From a virus: 64,000 nucleotides of DNA. Numbering within the stretch: position 1 is the first letter of the stretch; the number at the start of each line of letters is the position of its first letter. The notes under the pieces are model-generated. The model had not been told where the DNA came from. It did not search any database and saw nothing but the letters and a program-made list of their open reading frames with translations. Made by a program: the position numbers and the translations under genes. The stretch lies in IMG/VR virus record IMGVR_UViG_3300008451_000421, positions 1-64,000 of that record; one strand, written 5' to 3'. This document shows, one piece after another, positions 1-6,886 of the stretch.

Positions 1-93
1 GCTCAGCGCCCCCGCGGCAGGCCCACCCAGGCAGGAGGGACCCGAAGCCATTGTATTTGTTGAACTTTTCCCCAAGCACGCCCGTTCGCCCTT

Positions 94-187
94 GCTTAGG
101 TTTGCTTAGGTGATAGTTTGCTTAGGTTTGCTTAGGTGATAGTGTGACCCGATAGCCCGGACGCTCACCTAAGCGCCCCTAAGCAAA
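94..187. repeat. GCTTAGG tandem and inverted repeats
   Basis: A 26-bp unit containing two GCTTAGG motifs occurs twice in tandem (94-119 and 120-145). Two inverted copies, CCTAAGC, follow at 168-174 and 178-184. Bases 1-93 show no gene. The cluster ends about 25 bases before the first gene, so it could be an iteron-type origin or an operator. I infer a protein-binding array; its function is unknown. Confidence 0.6.
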
Positions 188-209
188 TGACCCTTAGAAG
201 GCCGCCCCT

Positions 210-680
210 ATGACCCGAAAGCCCGCCCCCACGTTCGCCGGTAAGCCTTGCCGACTAGGTCATGACGGCACGCGCTACCTATCGACGCGCGCTTGTGTCG
301 CTTGCACCGTGAGCCGGGATGCGACGCGCAACGCCCGCCCCTATGTGAGGAAAGCCGAACGCGCCCCCGGCTTGCGTACCGTGAGACAAGGCGAGGAAAA
401 GCGGGCGGCCGTTGTGCAGCTCGCATCGTCTGGCCCTGGCCCTGGCCCTGGCCGCGCCCCTCTCGCATGTGAGTCACTAGCAAGCGCCATGCGCGACGCC
501 GGACTCCACCATGTGGCCTTGACCTACCTCGAGGCCTCGAGGCTTTGGCAATGCGTGACCCTACAGCCCGGCTATACGGGCCAAGTGACTCGGACTGGCG
601 CGACCATGGAAGAGGCTTTGACGCGCGCCCTAGGGGCTAGGCGTGCCCCCATGGATGATCTTCTAGACGTTATCGGGTAA
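210..680 (+). CDS. Small phage protein with N-terminal Cys/His zinc-binding-like motif
   Basis: 156 aa from ATG 210, shortly after a weak purine-rich stretch at 196-201. Residues 14-33 have the pattern C-x3-H ... C-x2-C (CRLGH, then CVAC), as in the zinc-ribbon heads of many phage HNH-type and hypothetical proteins. No HNH catalytic core follows. The middle has a Gly-Pro dipeptide run from a short CCTGGC repeat near 433-455. It is the first gene of the left early cluster and lies just before an operator. Function unknown. Confidence 0.65.
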   Translation: MTRKPAPTFAGKPCRLGHDGTRYLSTRACVACTVSRDATRNARPYVRKAERAPGLRTVRQGEEKRAAVVQLASSGPGPGPGRAPLACESLASAMRDAGLHHVALTYLEASRLWQCVTLQPGYTGQVTRTGATMEEALTRALGARRAPMDDLLDVIG

Positions 681-737
681 GCCCGGCCTCACGCATAAGG
701 GCGCGACCACGCTAAAACCCTTATTCGCTATAGGCGT

Positions 738-777
738 TCAACATGATGTTGACGGCTCGCGCTAGTCGTGAGATACC
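738..777 (+). promoter_or_regulatory. Operator TCAACATGATGTTGA with overlapping promoter
   Basis: The 15-mer at 738-752 is a perfect 7+1+7 inverted repeat of the genome-wide operator. Its right arm forms a -35-like TTGACG (749-754), followed after 17 bases by GATACC (772-777) in the -10 place. This would start transcripts about 40 bases before the ATG at 821, so an ATG at 743 lies inside the operator and is not the gene start. Confidence 0.65.
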
Positions 778-820
778 AAATCGCCGGGCGGCAACGCCCC
801 CACAATTTGGAAGCCGAACA

Positions 821-1774
821 ATGACCCGCAACCGCTTTGAAAACATGACCACGGCTCAACTGGAAGCATGGCGCGACAACCTGATTCACTCGCCTGACTT
901 CCGCGTCGCCAGTGGTTCGCGCCGTGGTCTGCAAACGCTGAAAGCCCTTCGCGCCGCCGACTTGATCCAAGCTGAAATTGACGCTCGCCGCGATGCTCGC
1001 CACGTCGAACAATTGGCCGCCTGCAATGGCGACAAGGTCGCTATAAAGACGCTCTATCTGGAAACCGGCGCGACCATCTTTTCAGACGCCCTAGATGTGA
1101 TCGAAGCCGAAACCCCCGCCCCCGCTAAGACTGAGTTTTTCGGCATATGGTGGAAGGGCGACTCGGTTGAGGCCGCCCAATTCTGCGAAACCTATCGGCA
1201 GGACGGTAAGACGGTTTGCTACGATGCGTATTCAGACCGCGCCAAGGCTGAAGCGCATTGCGCCGCCCTCACGCCTAAGGGCCCTTACGAAGTCCGCGCC
1301 CTGCCTGCCGGTTTCACGGTTTACGAAGTCGGGGCCCCGGATGGTACGCCGCCCGTGGTGAGCACGGCTCACGAAGAATCCAAAATCCCCGCCTATTCGA
1401 TCCCGGTTTGGGAAAACGGCCGAGTCGTGAACAAAAGCGAGACTCCGTTCTGGTCCGGCATGGGCGCGCCCCCGGCCATCGGCTCCGAAGTCGTCTGCAA
1501 TGACCGCGTCAAAACCCGCGTCATGGTTACCGGTTACGAGATCGAACACGGATGGTTGATGCTGCAGGGTTACCGCGTCGCCGATCCTTCGCACCGTGGC
1601 AATCTGGCCGGTGCGGAAATTCTGTATCCCACGCCTAAAAGCCTCGCCGACGTCGAACGCTACGCCATGGCCCTTGATGAATTGGAATTGGCCCCAAACG
1701 GCGACGACTTTAACGAGGTCCTTAGGATCGCCAGGGGCGGCCACTACAAGGCCCCCACGGCCACCGGACGCTAA
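821..1774 (+). CDS. Hypothetical phage protein, 317 aa
   Basis: 317 aa starting at ATG 821 with GGAAG at 809-813. An upstream in-frame ATG (743) is rejected because it lies in the operator and before the predicted transcription start. The first 80 residues are helical and charged, beginning MTRNRFENMTTAQLEAWR. A later part around residues 90-150 is rich in aromatic residues (FFGIWWKGDS), and about residues 200-290 look like a small beta domain. No family recognised. First gene of the operator-controlled left operon. Confidence 0.7.
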   Translation: MTRNRFENMTTAQLEAWRDNLIHSPDFRVASGSRRGLQTLKALRAADLIQAEIDARRDARHVEQLAACNGDKVAIKTLYLETGATIFSDALDVIEAETPAPAKTEFFGIWWKGDSVEAAQFCETYRQDGKTVCYDAYSDRAKAEAHCAALTPKGPYEVRALPAGFTVYEVGAPDGTPPVVSTAHEESKIPAYSIPVWENGRVVNKSETPFWSGMGAPPAIGSEVVCNDRVKTRVMVTGYEIEHGWLMLQGYRVADPSHRGNLAGAEILYPTPKSLADVERYAMALDELELAPNGDDFNEVLRIARGGHYKAPTATGR

Positions 1775-1777
1775 CCC

Positions 1778-1972
1778 ATGGCCCGCCCCCTCGCCCCCGC
1801 CACACAGCAAGACGTAAGTGACGTGAATCACGCGCTCGCCTTGCTTCGATCCGCCCGGGCACGTCTCGCCAGCTCGCCGCAAGCCCTTGCCAAGGTGCAA
1901 GCCGCCATAAAGTCGACGGAAGGCGCGTTGCGCCACGTACAAAGGCGCGCCGCCGTCACGGCCGCCCGTTAA
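1778..1972 (+). CDS. Small helical hypothetical protein
   Basis: 64 aa, ATG three bases after the preceding stop, which suggests translational coupling. It is Ala/Arg-rich and predicted almost entirely helical, with no Cys or membrane segment. Codon use matches its neighbours. Function unknown. Confidence 0.5.
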   Translation: MARPLAPATQQDVSDVNHALALLRSARARLASSPQALAKVQAAIKSTEGALRHVQRRAAVTAAR

Positions 1973-1997
1973 CCCTAGATCACAAGGATTGCTGAAA

Positions 1998-2483
1998 ATG
2001 CCACGCACCATTGAAACGCAAATCTATTCGTTCGCCGAATTGAGCGAGGCGGCAAAGGAAACCGCCCGCGAATGGTTCCGGGGTCTGGAGTCGCAAGATT
2101 TCGATTCTGAATTCGTCCTTGAAGACGCGGACACTATCGCATCGCTAATGGGTATCGAGATTGACCGCGTTCGCGTTAATCTTATGGGCGGGGGCGTTCG
2201 CACAAAGCCGGAAATCTATTATTCGGGATTTTGTTCGCAAGGTGACGGCGCTTGTTTTGTGGGCCGCTACAAATACGCAAAAGGTAGCGTTGCGGCAGTC
2301 AAGGCTCACGCTCCGCTAGACTCAACACTTGCTCGGATTGTTCAAGGGCTTGCGAATGCGCAAAAGCGCCACTTCTATAAGATAGAAGCGCGCGTTACTC
2401 ATAATAGCCGCTCACGAATTGGCCCTTTGGGCTGTCAACGATGGCGAGATTTATCAGAACTTCGCCAAGCCCGCTTTGAATAG
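1998..2483 (+). CDS. Conserved phage hypothetical, C-terminally altered
   Basis: 161 aa from ATG 1998 with AAGGA at 1984-1988; the TTG at 1989 is not needed. The body (start ETQIYSFAELSEAAKETARE; core YYSGFCSQGDGACFVG near residue 75) resembles a widespread phage and plasmid family often labelled, with little evidence, as antitoxin of a stability system. Family members, as I recall them, continue for about 60 residues after the '...THxGRY' segment. Here the frame runs into an unrelated Arg-rich end after THNSR and stops inside the next gene. A deletion or frameshift near 2400 is likely. Confidence 0.6.
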   Translation: MPRTIETQIYSFAELSEAAKETAREWFRGLESQDFDSEFVLEDADTIASLMGIEIDRVRVNLMGGGVRTKPEIYYSGFCSQGDGACFVGRYKYAKGSVAAVKAHAPLDSTLARIVQGLANAQKRHFYKIEARVTHNSRSRIGPLGCQRWRDLSELRQARFE

Positions 2484-2892
2484 CCTCGCCCGCAAAATCT
2501 TGTTCGGGACCTATGACGCGGACAAGGCTCCGGGGATTTGGGCATACGCGGCCGACGCGGCTGCAAAAACCTATACCAAGGCGCACGGGACGCGGGACCA
2601 ATCCGCATTTGAAATGTTCGACAAGGCGACGCGCCAACTCGCGGCCGTTGAGATTGGCGAGCACTACGCGGAAGAGCTGGAATTTATCGTCGCTGACTTG
2701 GCCCGGGCGCGCGAGGCCCGTAAGCCCGCCAAGCGCACCTATCGCGGCCAAGTCATAAAGGCGGGCGACCGTTTCAAACACAAGGGCGCGGAATGCTTGA
2801 TCATCCGCACCACGGATGGCGGCGCGACCGTTCACGCGCTCAAAGAGGGCGTTTGCTTTACCGCTCACGCTTCCATGTTCGCCCCGCTCTAA
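2419..2892 (+). CDS. Hypothetical protein with missing start, overlaps upstream gene
   Basis: 157 aa if read from TTG 2419. The open frame extends back to 2386 without ATG or GTG, and the residues before the TTG (RALLIIAAHE) look like part of the protein. It overlaps the upstream gene in the +1 frame. The N-terminal 110 residues are helical (GEIYQNFAKPALNSLARK start); the last 50 form a small basic and beta-type module. Either the TTG is used, or this is the 3' part of a gene fused by deletion to the preceding one. Function unknown. Confidence 0.55.
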   Translation: MALWAVNDGEIYQNFAKPALNSLARKILFGTYDADKAPGIWAYAADAAAKTYTKAHGTRDQSAFEMFDKATRQLAAVEIGEHYAEELEFIVADLARAREARKPAKRTYRGQVIKAGDRFKHKGAECLIIRTTDGGATVHALKEGVCFTAHASMFAPL

Positions 2893-2907
2893 GCCGCGCC
2901 CGCCCGT

Positions 2908-2922
2908 TCAACATTCGATTGA
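2908..2922. promoter_or_regulatory. Operator-like repeat TCAACATTCGATTGA
   Basis: One mismatch in the right arm of the TCAAC-N5-GTTGA repeat. It sits alone in the 41-base gap between two operon genes with no clear promoter, so it is stoperator-like. A GATTC (GANTC, the CcrM target) begins at 2924. Confidence 0.5.
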
Positions 2923-2933
2923 GGATTCACGAC

Positions 2934-3416
2934 ATGCCCGAATTTATCCTAAACACTCCGCAGCAACGTAAGCCGCCCCATGCGTTCTACAGCCTTGACG
3001 AATTCACCAAAGGCTATGTGGAAGCCATGTTCTTTACGAACGGTGACACGTGCGAAGAACGCGAGAACATTCTAAACGACTTGGGAGTCGAGCGTCTGAC
3101 GCGAAAGAGCGTCGCGGCGATCAAGGCCTATTGTAGCGATTTTCAAAGCCGCATCATGCCCGATGGCTGCTTTGCCCGGCAATGGATCAACCGACTCCAA
3201 GAAGGCGAGCCGGGCACGTATGGCGACGGCGTTACAGACGATCGCCGGGCCGGTCATATGCTGTGGTATGCGAGCCAAGGTCACGGCGTCGCATGGGGTG
3301 ATGATTATTCGTCAGACCAGCCGGAGAACGCCACGGCCGAAGGACTCCAAGAAGCATCGCGAAAACACGGCGAGTCTTACGTCGAAATTTCGCGCGGCTG
3401 GATCTACTACCAATGA
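2934..3416 (+). CDS. Conserved hypothetical phage protein
   Basis: 160 aa from ATG 2934 with GAGGA at 2921-2925. Upstream in-frame codons would run through the preceding gene and the operator, so this start is preferred. Residues 15-45 (AFYSLDEFTKGYVEAMFF, then an EER turn) and the end (ESYVEISRGWIYYQ) look like a compact alpha/beta phage accessory protein. No catalytic motif is evident. It overlaps the next tiny gene by 4 nt. Confidence 0.65.
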   Translation: MPEFILNTPQQRKPPHAFYSLDEFTKGYVEAMFFTNGDTCEERENILNDLGVERLTRKSVAAIKAYCSDFQSRIMPDGCFARQWINRLQEGEPGTYGDGVTDDRRAGHMLWYASQGHGVAWGDDYSSDQPENATAEGLQEASRKHGESYVEISRGWIYYQ

Positions 3417-3505
3417 CCCGTCCGCCCGCAAACCCTTGGACACTGGCGCGCATATGCTTTGCCGCCGTGGTCGTTTTCCTGATTTTGGAGCAAGTCGCCC
3501 GATGA
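3413..3505 (+). CDS. Tiny single-span membrane protein, 30 aa
   Basis: ATGA overlap with the stop of the preceding gene (ATG 3413, TGA 3414-3416) and again with the next gene (ATG 3502). The sequence MTRPPANPWTLARICF is followed by a hydrophobic helix AAVVVFLILEQV and a short Arg end. The 4-nt overlaps on both sides are the main evidence for translation. One transmembrane helix is predicted; function unknown. Confidence 0.5.
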   Translation: MTRPPANPWTLARICFAAVVVFLILEQVAR

Positions 3506-3666
3506 ACGCGCCCATGATCGCTAGACTTCCCATTTCAAGACAGTCGGTTTTGTTAGGTCGCATGGCGCGCGCTTTCCGGAATTGGACGCGCGGGCGTTTG
3601 AGTGATTTCGCGTTTGACGCAATATCGGACCGGATTCTGAACGAAATAGAGGGCTCAAACGCATGA
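3502..3666 (+). CDS. Small basic hypothetical protein, 54 aa
   Basis: Starts at ATG 3502 in an ATGA overlap and ends in another ATGA overlap with the gene at 3663. The N-terminal half is basic and amphipathic (RLPISRQSVLLGRMARAFRN); the C-terminal half is an acidic helix ending EIEGSNA. A longer in-frame reading would overlap two genes and is not supported. Function unknown. Confidence 0.5.
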   Translation: MNAPMIARLPISRQSVLLGRMARAFRNWTRGRLSDFAFDAISDRILNEIEGSNA

Positions 3667-3863
3667 CACTAGAGGAAGCCCGACTCCTCGCCTGCCCTCC
3701 TATCCCCCCAAAGCCGCCCCCGGATATGCGCGGCGTCTATGTCGCGGCGGCCCTAGCCTTCGCCCTTTTCGCCACATGGTCGCCCTTGCTATCGGCCGCC
3801 CTGTTTCTCGTTTGCCTAGCCTTGTCATGGCTCATAAGCCGGGCATTCAGGCGACGACACTAG
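3663..3863 (+). CDS. Small two-helix membrane protein
   Basis: 66 aa, ATGA overlap with the preceding stop. A Pro-rich start (PPIPPKPPPDM) is followed by two hydrophobic segments, about residues 25-40 and 43-59, and a positively charged tail SRAFRRRH. This is the topology of a small inner-membrane protein. It closes the left operon, just before an intrinsic terminator. Function unknown; it is far from the lysis cassette, so a holin call is not warranted. Confidence 0.6.
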   Translation: MTLEEARLLACPPIPPKPPPDMRGVYVAAALAFALFATWSPLLSAALFLVCLALSWLISRAFRRRH

Positions 3864-3887
3864 CCCGCCCCATATCTCCCAAAACTT

Positions 3888-3920
3888 GCCCGCCCGGCTC
3901 CGGCCCGGCGGGCTTTTCTT
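3888..3920 (+). terminator. Intrinsic terminator after left operon
   Basis: GCCCGCC (3888-3894) pairs with GGCGGGC (3907-3913) and is followed by TTTTCTTT. It lies 25 bases after the last gene of the operon. Confidence 0.75.
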
Positions 3921-4122
3921 TGGCCGGTGTATCGCCCTGGGCGAGCTGCTAGGGGGCTTGTCGCCAGTGTGGCGCGCGTGTAAGGCTCAAGGTCCGAGCG
4001 TGTCCCTTCACTGACTATTTCGGATTGACCTTGATTGGCTTCAGGTCACGTAAGCCCGCCTCCACTGCCATGGGGGCGGGCTTTTCGTTTGCCCGGTGCA
4101 TCGCCCTGGCGAGCTGCTAGGG
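3908..4122. repeat. Duplicated terminator-downstream segment, two copies of about 47 bp
   Basis: Bases 3908-3954 and 4075-4122 match closely: both run from the GCGGGCTTTTC of a terminator through CCGGTG, ATCGCCCTGG and GAGCTGCTAGGG. The copies differ at a few bases, and each begins with the right arm of its own terminator. The segment between them (3955-4050) holds no gene I can support. Confidence 0.65.
4052..4089 (+). terminator. Second intrinsic terminator
   Basis: AGCCCGCC (4053-4060) pairs with GGCGGGCT (4075-4082), followed by TTTCGTTT. It shares its right arm with the first terminator through the local duplication. Confidence 0.65.
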
Positions 4123-4138
4123 CCGCCCATGGCCCATG

Positions 4139-4174
4139 AAAAAGGCCCGCCCCGTGAACCAATGGGCGGGCCTT
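4139..4174 (-). terminator. Strong hairpin with T-tract on minus strand
   Basis: AAGGCCCGCCC (4142-4152) pairs with GGGCGGGCCTT (4164-4174). Read on the minus strand the stem is followed by TTTTTC, so it would stop leftward transcription; on the plus strand only a short CTT follows. Confidence 0.6.
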
Positions 4175-4627
4175 CTAGGGCGGTGCGTGCTCGCGTCCCT
4201 TCGCGGCTTTAGGGTGACCTGTTACACGGCGAGTCCTCCGATCCATTGGCGTCCGGTCACCGTCAATCGACGTTGCGGGCCTTGCGGTAAGCCCCGAGTA
4301 AGCGCCCGCCCGGCTAACTTGTCAACGGCATGTTGAGGCGTCACGCTCGCTTTGTTTTTAAAAGTGCATTGGACTGAAAACCACTTTGAGCTGAAAACCG
4401 CTCAAAGCCGCAAAGCCGCGACGCCAGGCGACCGGCCTGCCCGACCACCGGGCCCAGGGCTGCACCTGGTCGATTCTGATGTCGGAGAAATCTGAGGCTC
4501 GGGGAATCGTTAAGGCTCGGCCGGAGTCGGGCCAAAAGAAATAGAGATTTTAGTCCAGTCTTTTTACTTTCGACGTACAGAGAAATTGCAATCAGATATT
4601 GGTTTGATCGGAGAAATGGAGAGCGAA
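4175..4627. other. Non-coding gap before the HNH gene
   Basis: About 450 bases with no ORF I can support. It contains an operator copy at 4322-4336 and then turns AT-rich from about 4545. A GC-rich region with scattered short repeats (GAAAACC, TGAGGCTCGG, AAGGCTCGG) lies between 4370 and 4530. The base-composition change marks the left edge of the HNH insertion. Confidence 0.5.
4322..4336. promoter_or_regulatory. Operator-like repeat TCAACGGCATGTTGA
   Basis: Both TCAAC and GTTGA arms are exact with a 5-base centre. It is intergenic and followed by GGCGTCACG, with no recognisable -10. It may act as a stoperator or control the HNH gene. Confidence 0.55.
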
Positions 4628-5209
4628 ATGCAAATCGTCGAAGCGCTGATGGGTAAGACTGAGCCTGAGTTAAATACAGGTTGTATGCTTTGGGTAGGCG
4701 CAATAAATGAAAAAAATTACGGGAGGGCAATAATATTAGGTAGAGCGTTTTTTGCTCACAGAGTGTCTTGGGAGTTGCATAACGGCAAAATACCTGATGG
4801 ACTTTGGGTTTTGCACAAATGCGACACTCCATCGTGTATTAATCCAAACCATTTGTTTTTAGGGACGCATCAAGATAACGTCGATGATCTTTGGAAAAAA
4901 GTAGGATGCGACCCTGTAAGTAGAAGGGAACGAGACTATATCTTTGTAAAACCAAAGCGGTCCTATTGTAGAAAAAATCCGCACAATAAACCTTCTGAAT
5001 ACATACACCCGGAAGGCGCTGAATTAAAGATCAGCAACCGCGGCAAAGTTAAAACCTACCATCGAAACGACGCCCTGACCGTGACGCAGGTGCGGGAGAT
5101 ACGCGCCTCCACCGCCCGCGGCGTAGACCTGGCGCGTCAATATGGCGTGGCAACGGGCACGATCAGCAAGATCCGCAACCGACGACTCTGGGTAAGCCTG
5201 CCTGACTAA
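4628..5209 (+). CDS. HNH homing-type endonuclease with C-terminal HTH
   Basis: 193 aa from ATG 4628, with GGAG at 4618-4621; an in-frame ATG at 4616 is possible but its Shine-Dalgarno is only 2 bases away. The HNH core (HNH_3 type) reads AHRVSWELHNGKIP, then VLHKCDTPSCINPNHLFLG, with the metal and catalytic His residues and the Asn of the ββα fold. The last 45 residues (VTQVREIRAS...VDLARQYGVATGTISKIRN) form a helix-turn-helix for target binding. The first 140 codons are AT-rich and the last 55 GC-rich, so the gene looks chimeric. It is a free-standing mobile endonuclease in a non-coding gap. Confidence 0.85.
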   Translation: MQIVEALMGKTEPELNTGCMLWVGAINEKNYGRAIILGRAFFAHRVSWELHNGKIPDGLWVLHKCDTPSCINPNHLFLGTHQDNVDDLWKKVGCDPVSRRERDYIFVKPKRSYCRKNPHNKPSEYIHPEGAELKISNRGKVKTYHRNDALTVTQVREIRASTARGVDLARQYGVATGTISKIRNRRLWVSLPD

Positions 5210-5215
5210 ATAATT

Positions 5216-5255
5216 TCAACACCGAGTTGACAGATCACGCGGAATCCGGTCCTAT
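5216..5255 (+). promoter_or_regulatory. Promoter with overlapping operator TCAACACCGAGTTGA
   Basis: Operator at 5216-5230. Its right arm makes TTGACA (5227-5232), followed after 17 bases by TCCTAT (5250-5255). A GAATC (GANTC) lies in the spacer at 5242-5246. It drives the plus-strand operon starting at 5289. Confidence 0.65.
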
Positions 5256-5288
5256 CGACTCAACAGCACCAACGGAGAAATCGGACCC

Positions 5289-6152
5289 ATGTTCAAGCCC
5301 GGAACAGCTATCAAACTCAGGACCGACCGACCTGTCCCGTATGGCCTACAATTGGGCCAGATCTACGAGGTCGCTGAATACATGAACGGGTCGGTCCGGC
5401 TCGGCGAACTCTGTCGCATCTGGTATTCGGCTGACCAGTTTCGCGAGGTCACATACGCCGATGTCGCATCCAAGCGCATTGATGTCGCAACCAAGCGCAT
5501 TCTCAACAAGCTGAAGCCCCCGCCCGAGCCAGAGCCCCAGTTCGACGTCGGCGACAAGGTCACCCCGATCGCCCTGTATGTGGGCGAGGCGGCCACCCTG
5601 ACGCCAGGAGTGGCCTACAAGGTCAACGCCTACAGCAACTTCGCCGAAGGTGGGAGACTGCAAATCCGACTGGAAGGCTGCTACGAGTTTTTCGACGCCC
5701 GCATGTTCCGCAAGTACAAGGCCCCGGCGATCGGCGGCGTCTACAGCGACCATCTTGATGCTTACGGCCTCGCCACCGGCACTGCCTGGGCAAAGCACAT
5801 ACCCTTTTTGCCCCCCGGCAACGAAATCCATCTCAACAAGGAATCCCCCATGTCGATCATCCCGCCCCTCGAAATCCCGACCGCCCCGCAGCCCGAGCCT
5901 CTGCGGCCCGAGTCGGCGTCGGTCCAGATGCTCCGCAAACTGGTCGAGGCCCGACGCACGGACCTGCAGATCGCCATCGACAAGAAGGCCTGGCGGGAGA
6001 AGGAACTGGCCGTGGTCGAAGATCGGGCCAACCAGTTGCGCAGCAAGATCGACGACGACAACGCCAAGATCTGCGCCGCCGATGCCGCCATCGCCGAGGC
6101 CCTGGCCGACATCGAGAAGCTGGGCGGCCGGCCGGAAGAGGTGGTGTCGTGA
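5289..6152 (+). CDS. Hypothetical protein with SH3-like repeats and C-terminal coiled coil
   Basis: 287 aa from ATG 5289, with GGAG at 5274-5277. The first 60 residues (FKPGTAIKLR...GQIYEVAEY) and residues 80-150 (FDVGDKVTPI...GVAYKVNAY) look like two related small beta domains. After a Pro-rich link at about residues 190-210 comes a charged coiled coil to the end. A 21-bp tandem repeat at 5460-5501 encodes DVASKRI/DVATKRI. An internal ATG at 5850 with AAGGA upstream could start a separate 100-aa coiled-coil protein. It is the first gene of the operon that ends in the tailspike. Function unknown. Confidence 0.65.
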   Translation: MFKPGTAIKLRTDRPVPYGLQLGQIYEVAEYMNGSVRLGELCRIWYSADQFREVTYADVASKRIDVATKRILNKLKPPPEPEPQFDVGDKVTPIALYVGEAATLTPGVAYKVNAYSNFAEGGRLQIRLEGCYEFFDARMFRKYKAPAIGGVYSDHLDAYGLATGTAWAKHIPFLPPGNEIHLNKESPMSIIPPLEIPTAPQPEPLRPESASVQMLRKLVEARRTDLQIAIDKKAWREKELAVVEDRANQLRSKIDDDNAKICAADAAIAEALADIEKLGGRPEEVVS

Positions 6153-6535
6153 CCCAAGGCCCGACCGAGAACCAACTCTACATCAACGTCACAGGCCCCA
6201 AGAGTTCGCAACGCATTTGGGCCGATCGTCTCATTGACCTTGTTCTGCACGAGCCGAGATCTGGCCTACCTTTGCCGGTGATCATCGAGAGCGGCCCGAG
6301 CGTCGAGGAGGACGTTATCTGGGACTTCCCGAGCGCCCCGCATGGCCCTGCACGCCGAACTCCGCCAGTCGCCATGCCGCCTGGTACCAAGGTCAGGTTT
6401 AGAAGCATAGTCGGTACCGTTGTTGAGACCCGAAACGACGGCGGCGTGAGACTCGTGGAAGTCAAGCTCGACACCCCTTCCGTACAAGGGGCCTACGGAA
6501 TGGTCGTTGACGCCAACCAGCTTGAGTTTGTCTAG
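6149..6535 (+). CDS. Hypothetical protein, 128 aa
   Basis: GTG start in a GTGA overlap with the preceding stop. The N-terminal half includes WADRLIDLVLHEPRSGLPLPV and an acidic EEDVIWDFP stretch. The C-terminal half (GTKVRFRSIVGTVVETRNDG) resembles a small SH3-like beta barrel as in the preceding gene. No family recognised. Confidence 0.6.
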   Translation: MTQGPTENQLYINVTGPKSSQRIWADRLIDLVLHEPRSGLPLPVIIESGPSVEEDVIWDFPSAPHGPARRTPPVAMPPGTKVRFRSIVGTVVETRNDGGVRLVEVKLDTPSVQGAYGMVVDANQLEFV

Positions 6536-6553
6536 CTCACCGAGGAAATCCAG

Positions 6554-6787
6554 ATGACCAAAGTCTTCGGACTCACCGACCACCAGCACGACCTGACTGC
6601 CGAGATCCTCACGTCCAAGGATACGCCCGTACCGTTCATCAGGCTCGGCGACGCGGTCACCGGGGGACAGGTGTTGATCTCGGCCAACATCTTCTCGCAA
6701 CTCGTGGACGCCATCTATCACGTCCTGGAGGCGGTCGAGGAAATGGAGCCCGAGGACGACGACAGCCCGCCAGCGCGGGTGAACTAG
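6554..6787 (+). CDS. Small acidic hypothetical protein
   Basis: 77 aa, ATG 6554 with GAGGA 8-9 bases upstream. The chain is acidic, ending EEMEPEDDDSPPARVN, with one amphipathic helix (residues 40-62). Function unknown. The stop is 24 bases before a long regulatory hairpin. Confidence 0.6.
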   Translation: MTKVFGLTDHQHDLTAEILTSKDTPVPFIRLGDAVTGGQVLISANIFSQLVDAIYHVLEAVEEMEPEDDDSPPARVN

Positions 6788-6811
6788 ACCACCCCAACAA
6801 AATCAAAAGCC

Positions 6812-6877
6812 CCGTAGCCGCGCTTTCAACATTCTGGTAGATGTCAACCACAATGTTGAAATTTGCGGCTACGGAGG
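6812..6877 (+). promoter_or_regulatory. Long hairpin with operator-type inner arms overlapping the RBS of the fibre operon
   Basis: Outer arms CCGTAGCCGC (6812-6821) and GCGGCTACGG (6865-6874) are perfectly complementary. Inner arms TTTCAACATT (6824-6833) and AATGTTGAAA (6852-6861) also pair and carry operator half-sites. A 16-base variant TCAACCACAATGTTGA spans 6844-6859. The outer right arm overlaps the first two bases of GGAGG (6873-6877), the Shine-Dalgarno for ATG 6887. It could work as RNA (RBS masking, attenuation) or as a DNA operator. Confidence 0.65.
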
Positions 6878-6886
6878 CCCCCGACC

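Noticed and set aside
743-820. Upstream ATG start (743) for the gene ending at 1774
   Set aside because: The codon lies inside the perfect operator and before the expected transcription start; ATG 821 has a ribosome site.
4136-4336. 66-aa plus-strand ORF in the non-coding gap
   Set aside because: Its 5' end is the stem of a terminator and its stop is inside an operator; no ribosome site and no protein-like features.
4341-4832. 163-aa minus-strand ORF
   Set aside because: It overlaps the HNH catalytic core on the other strand and has a random composition.
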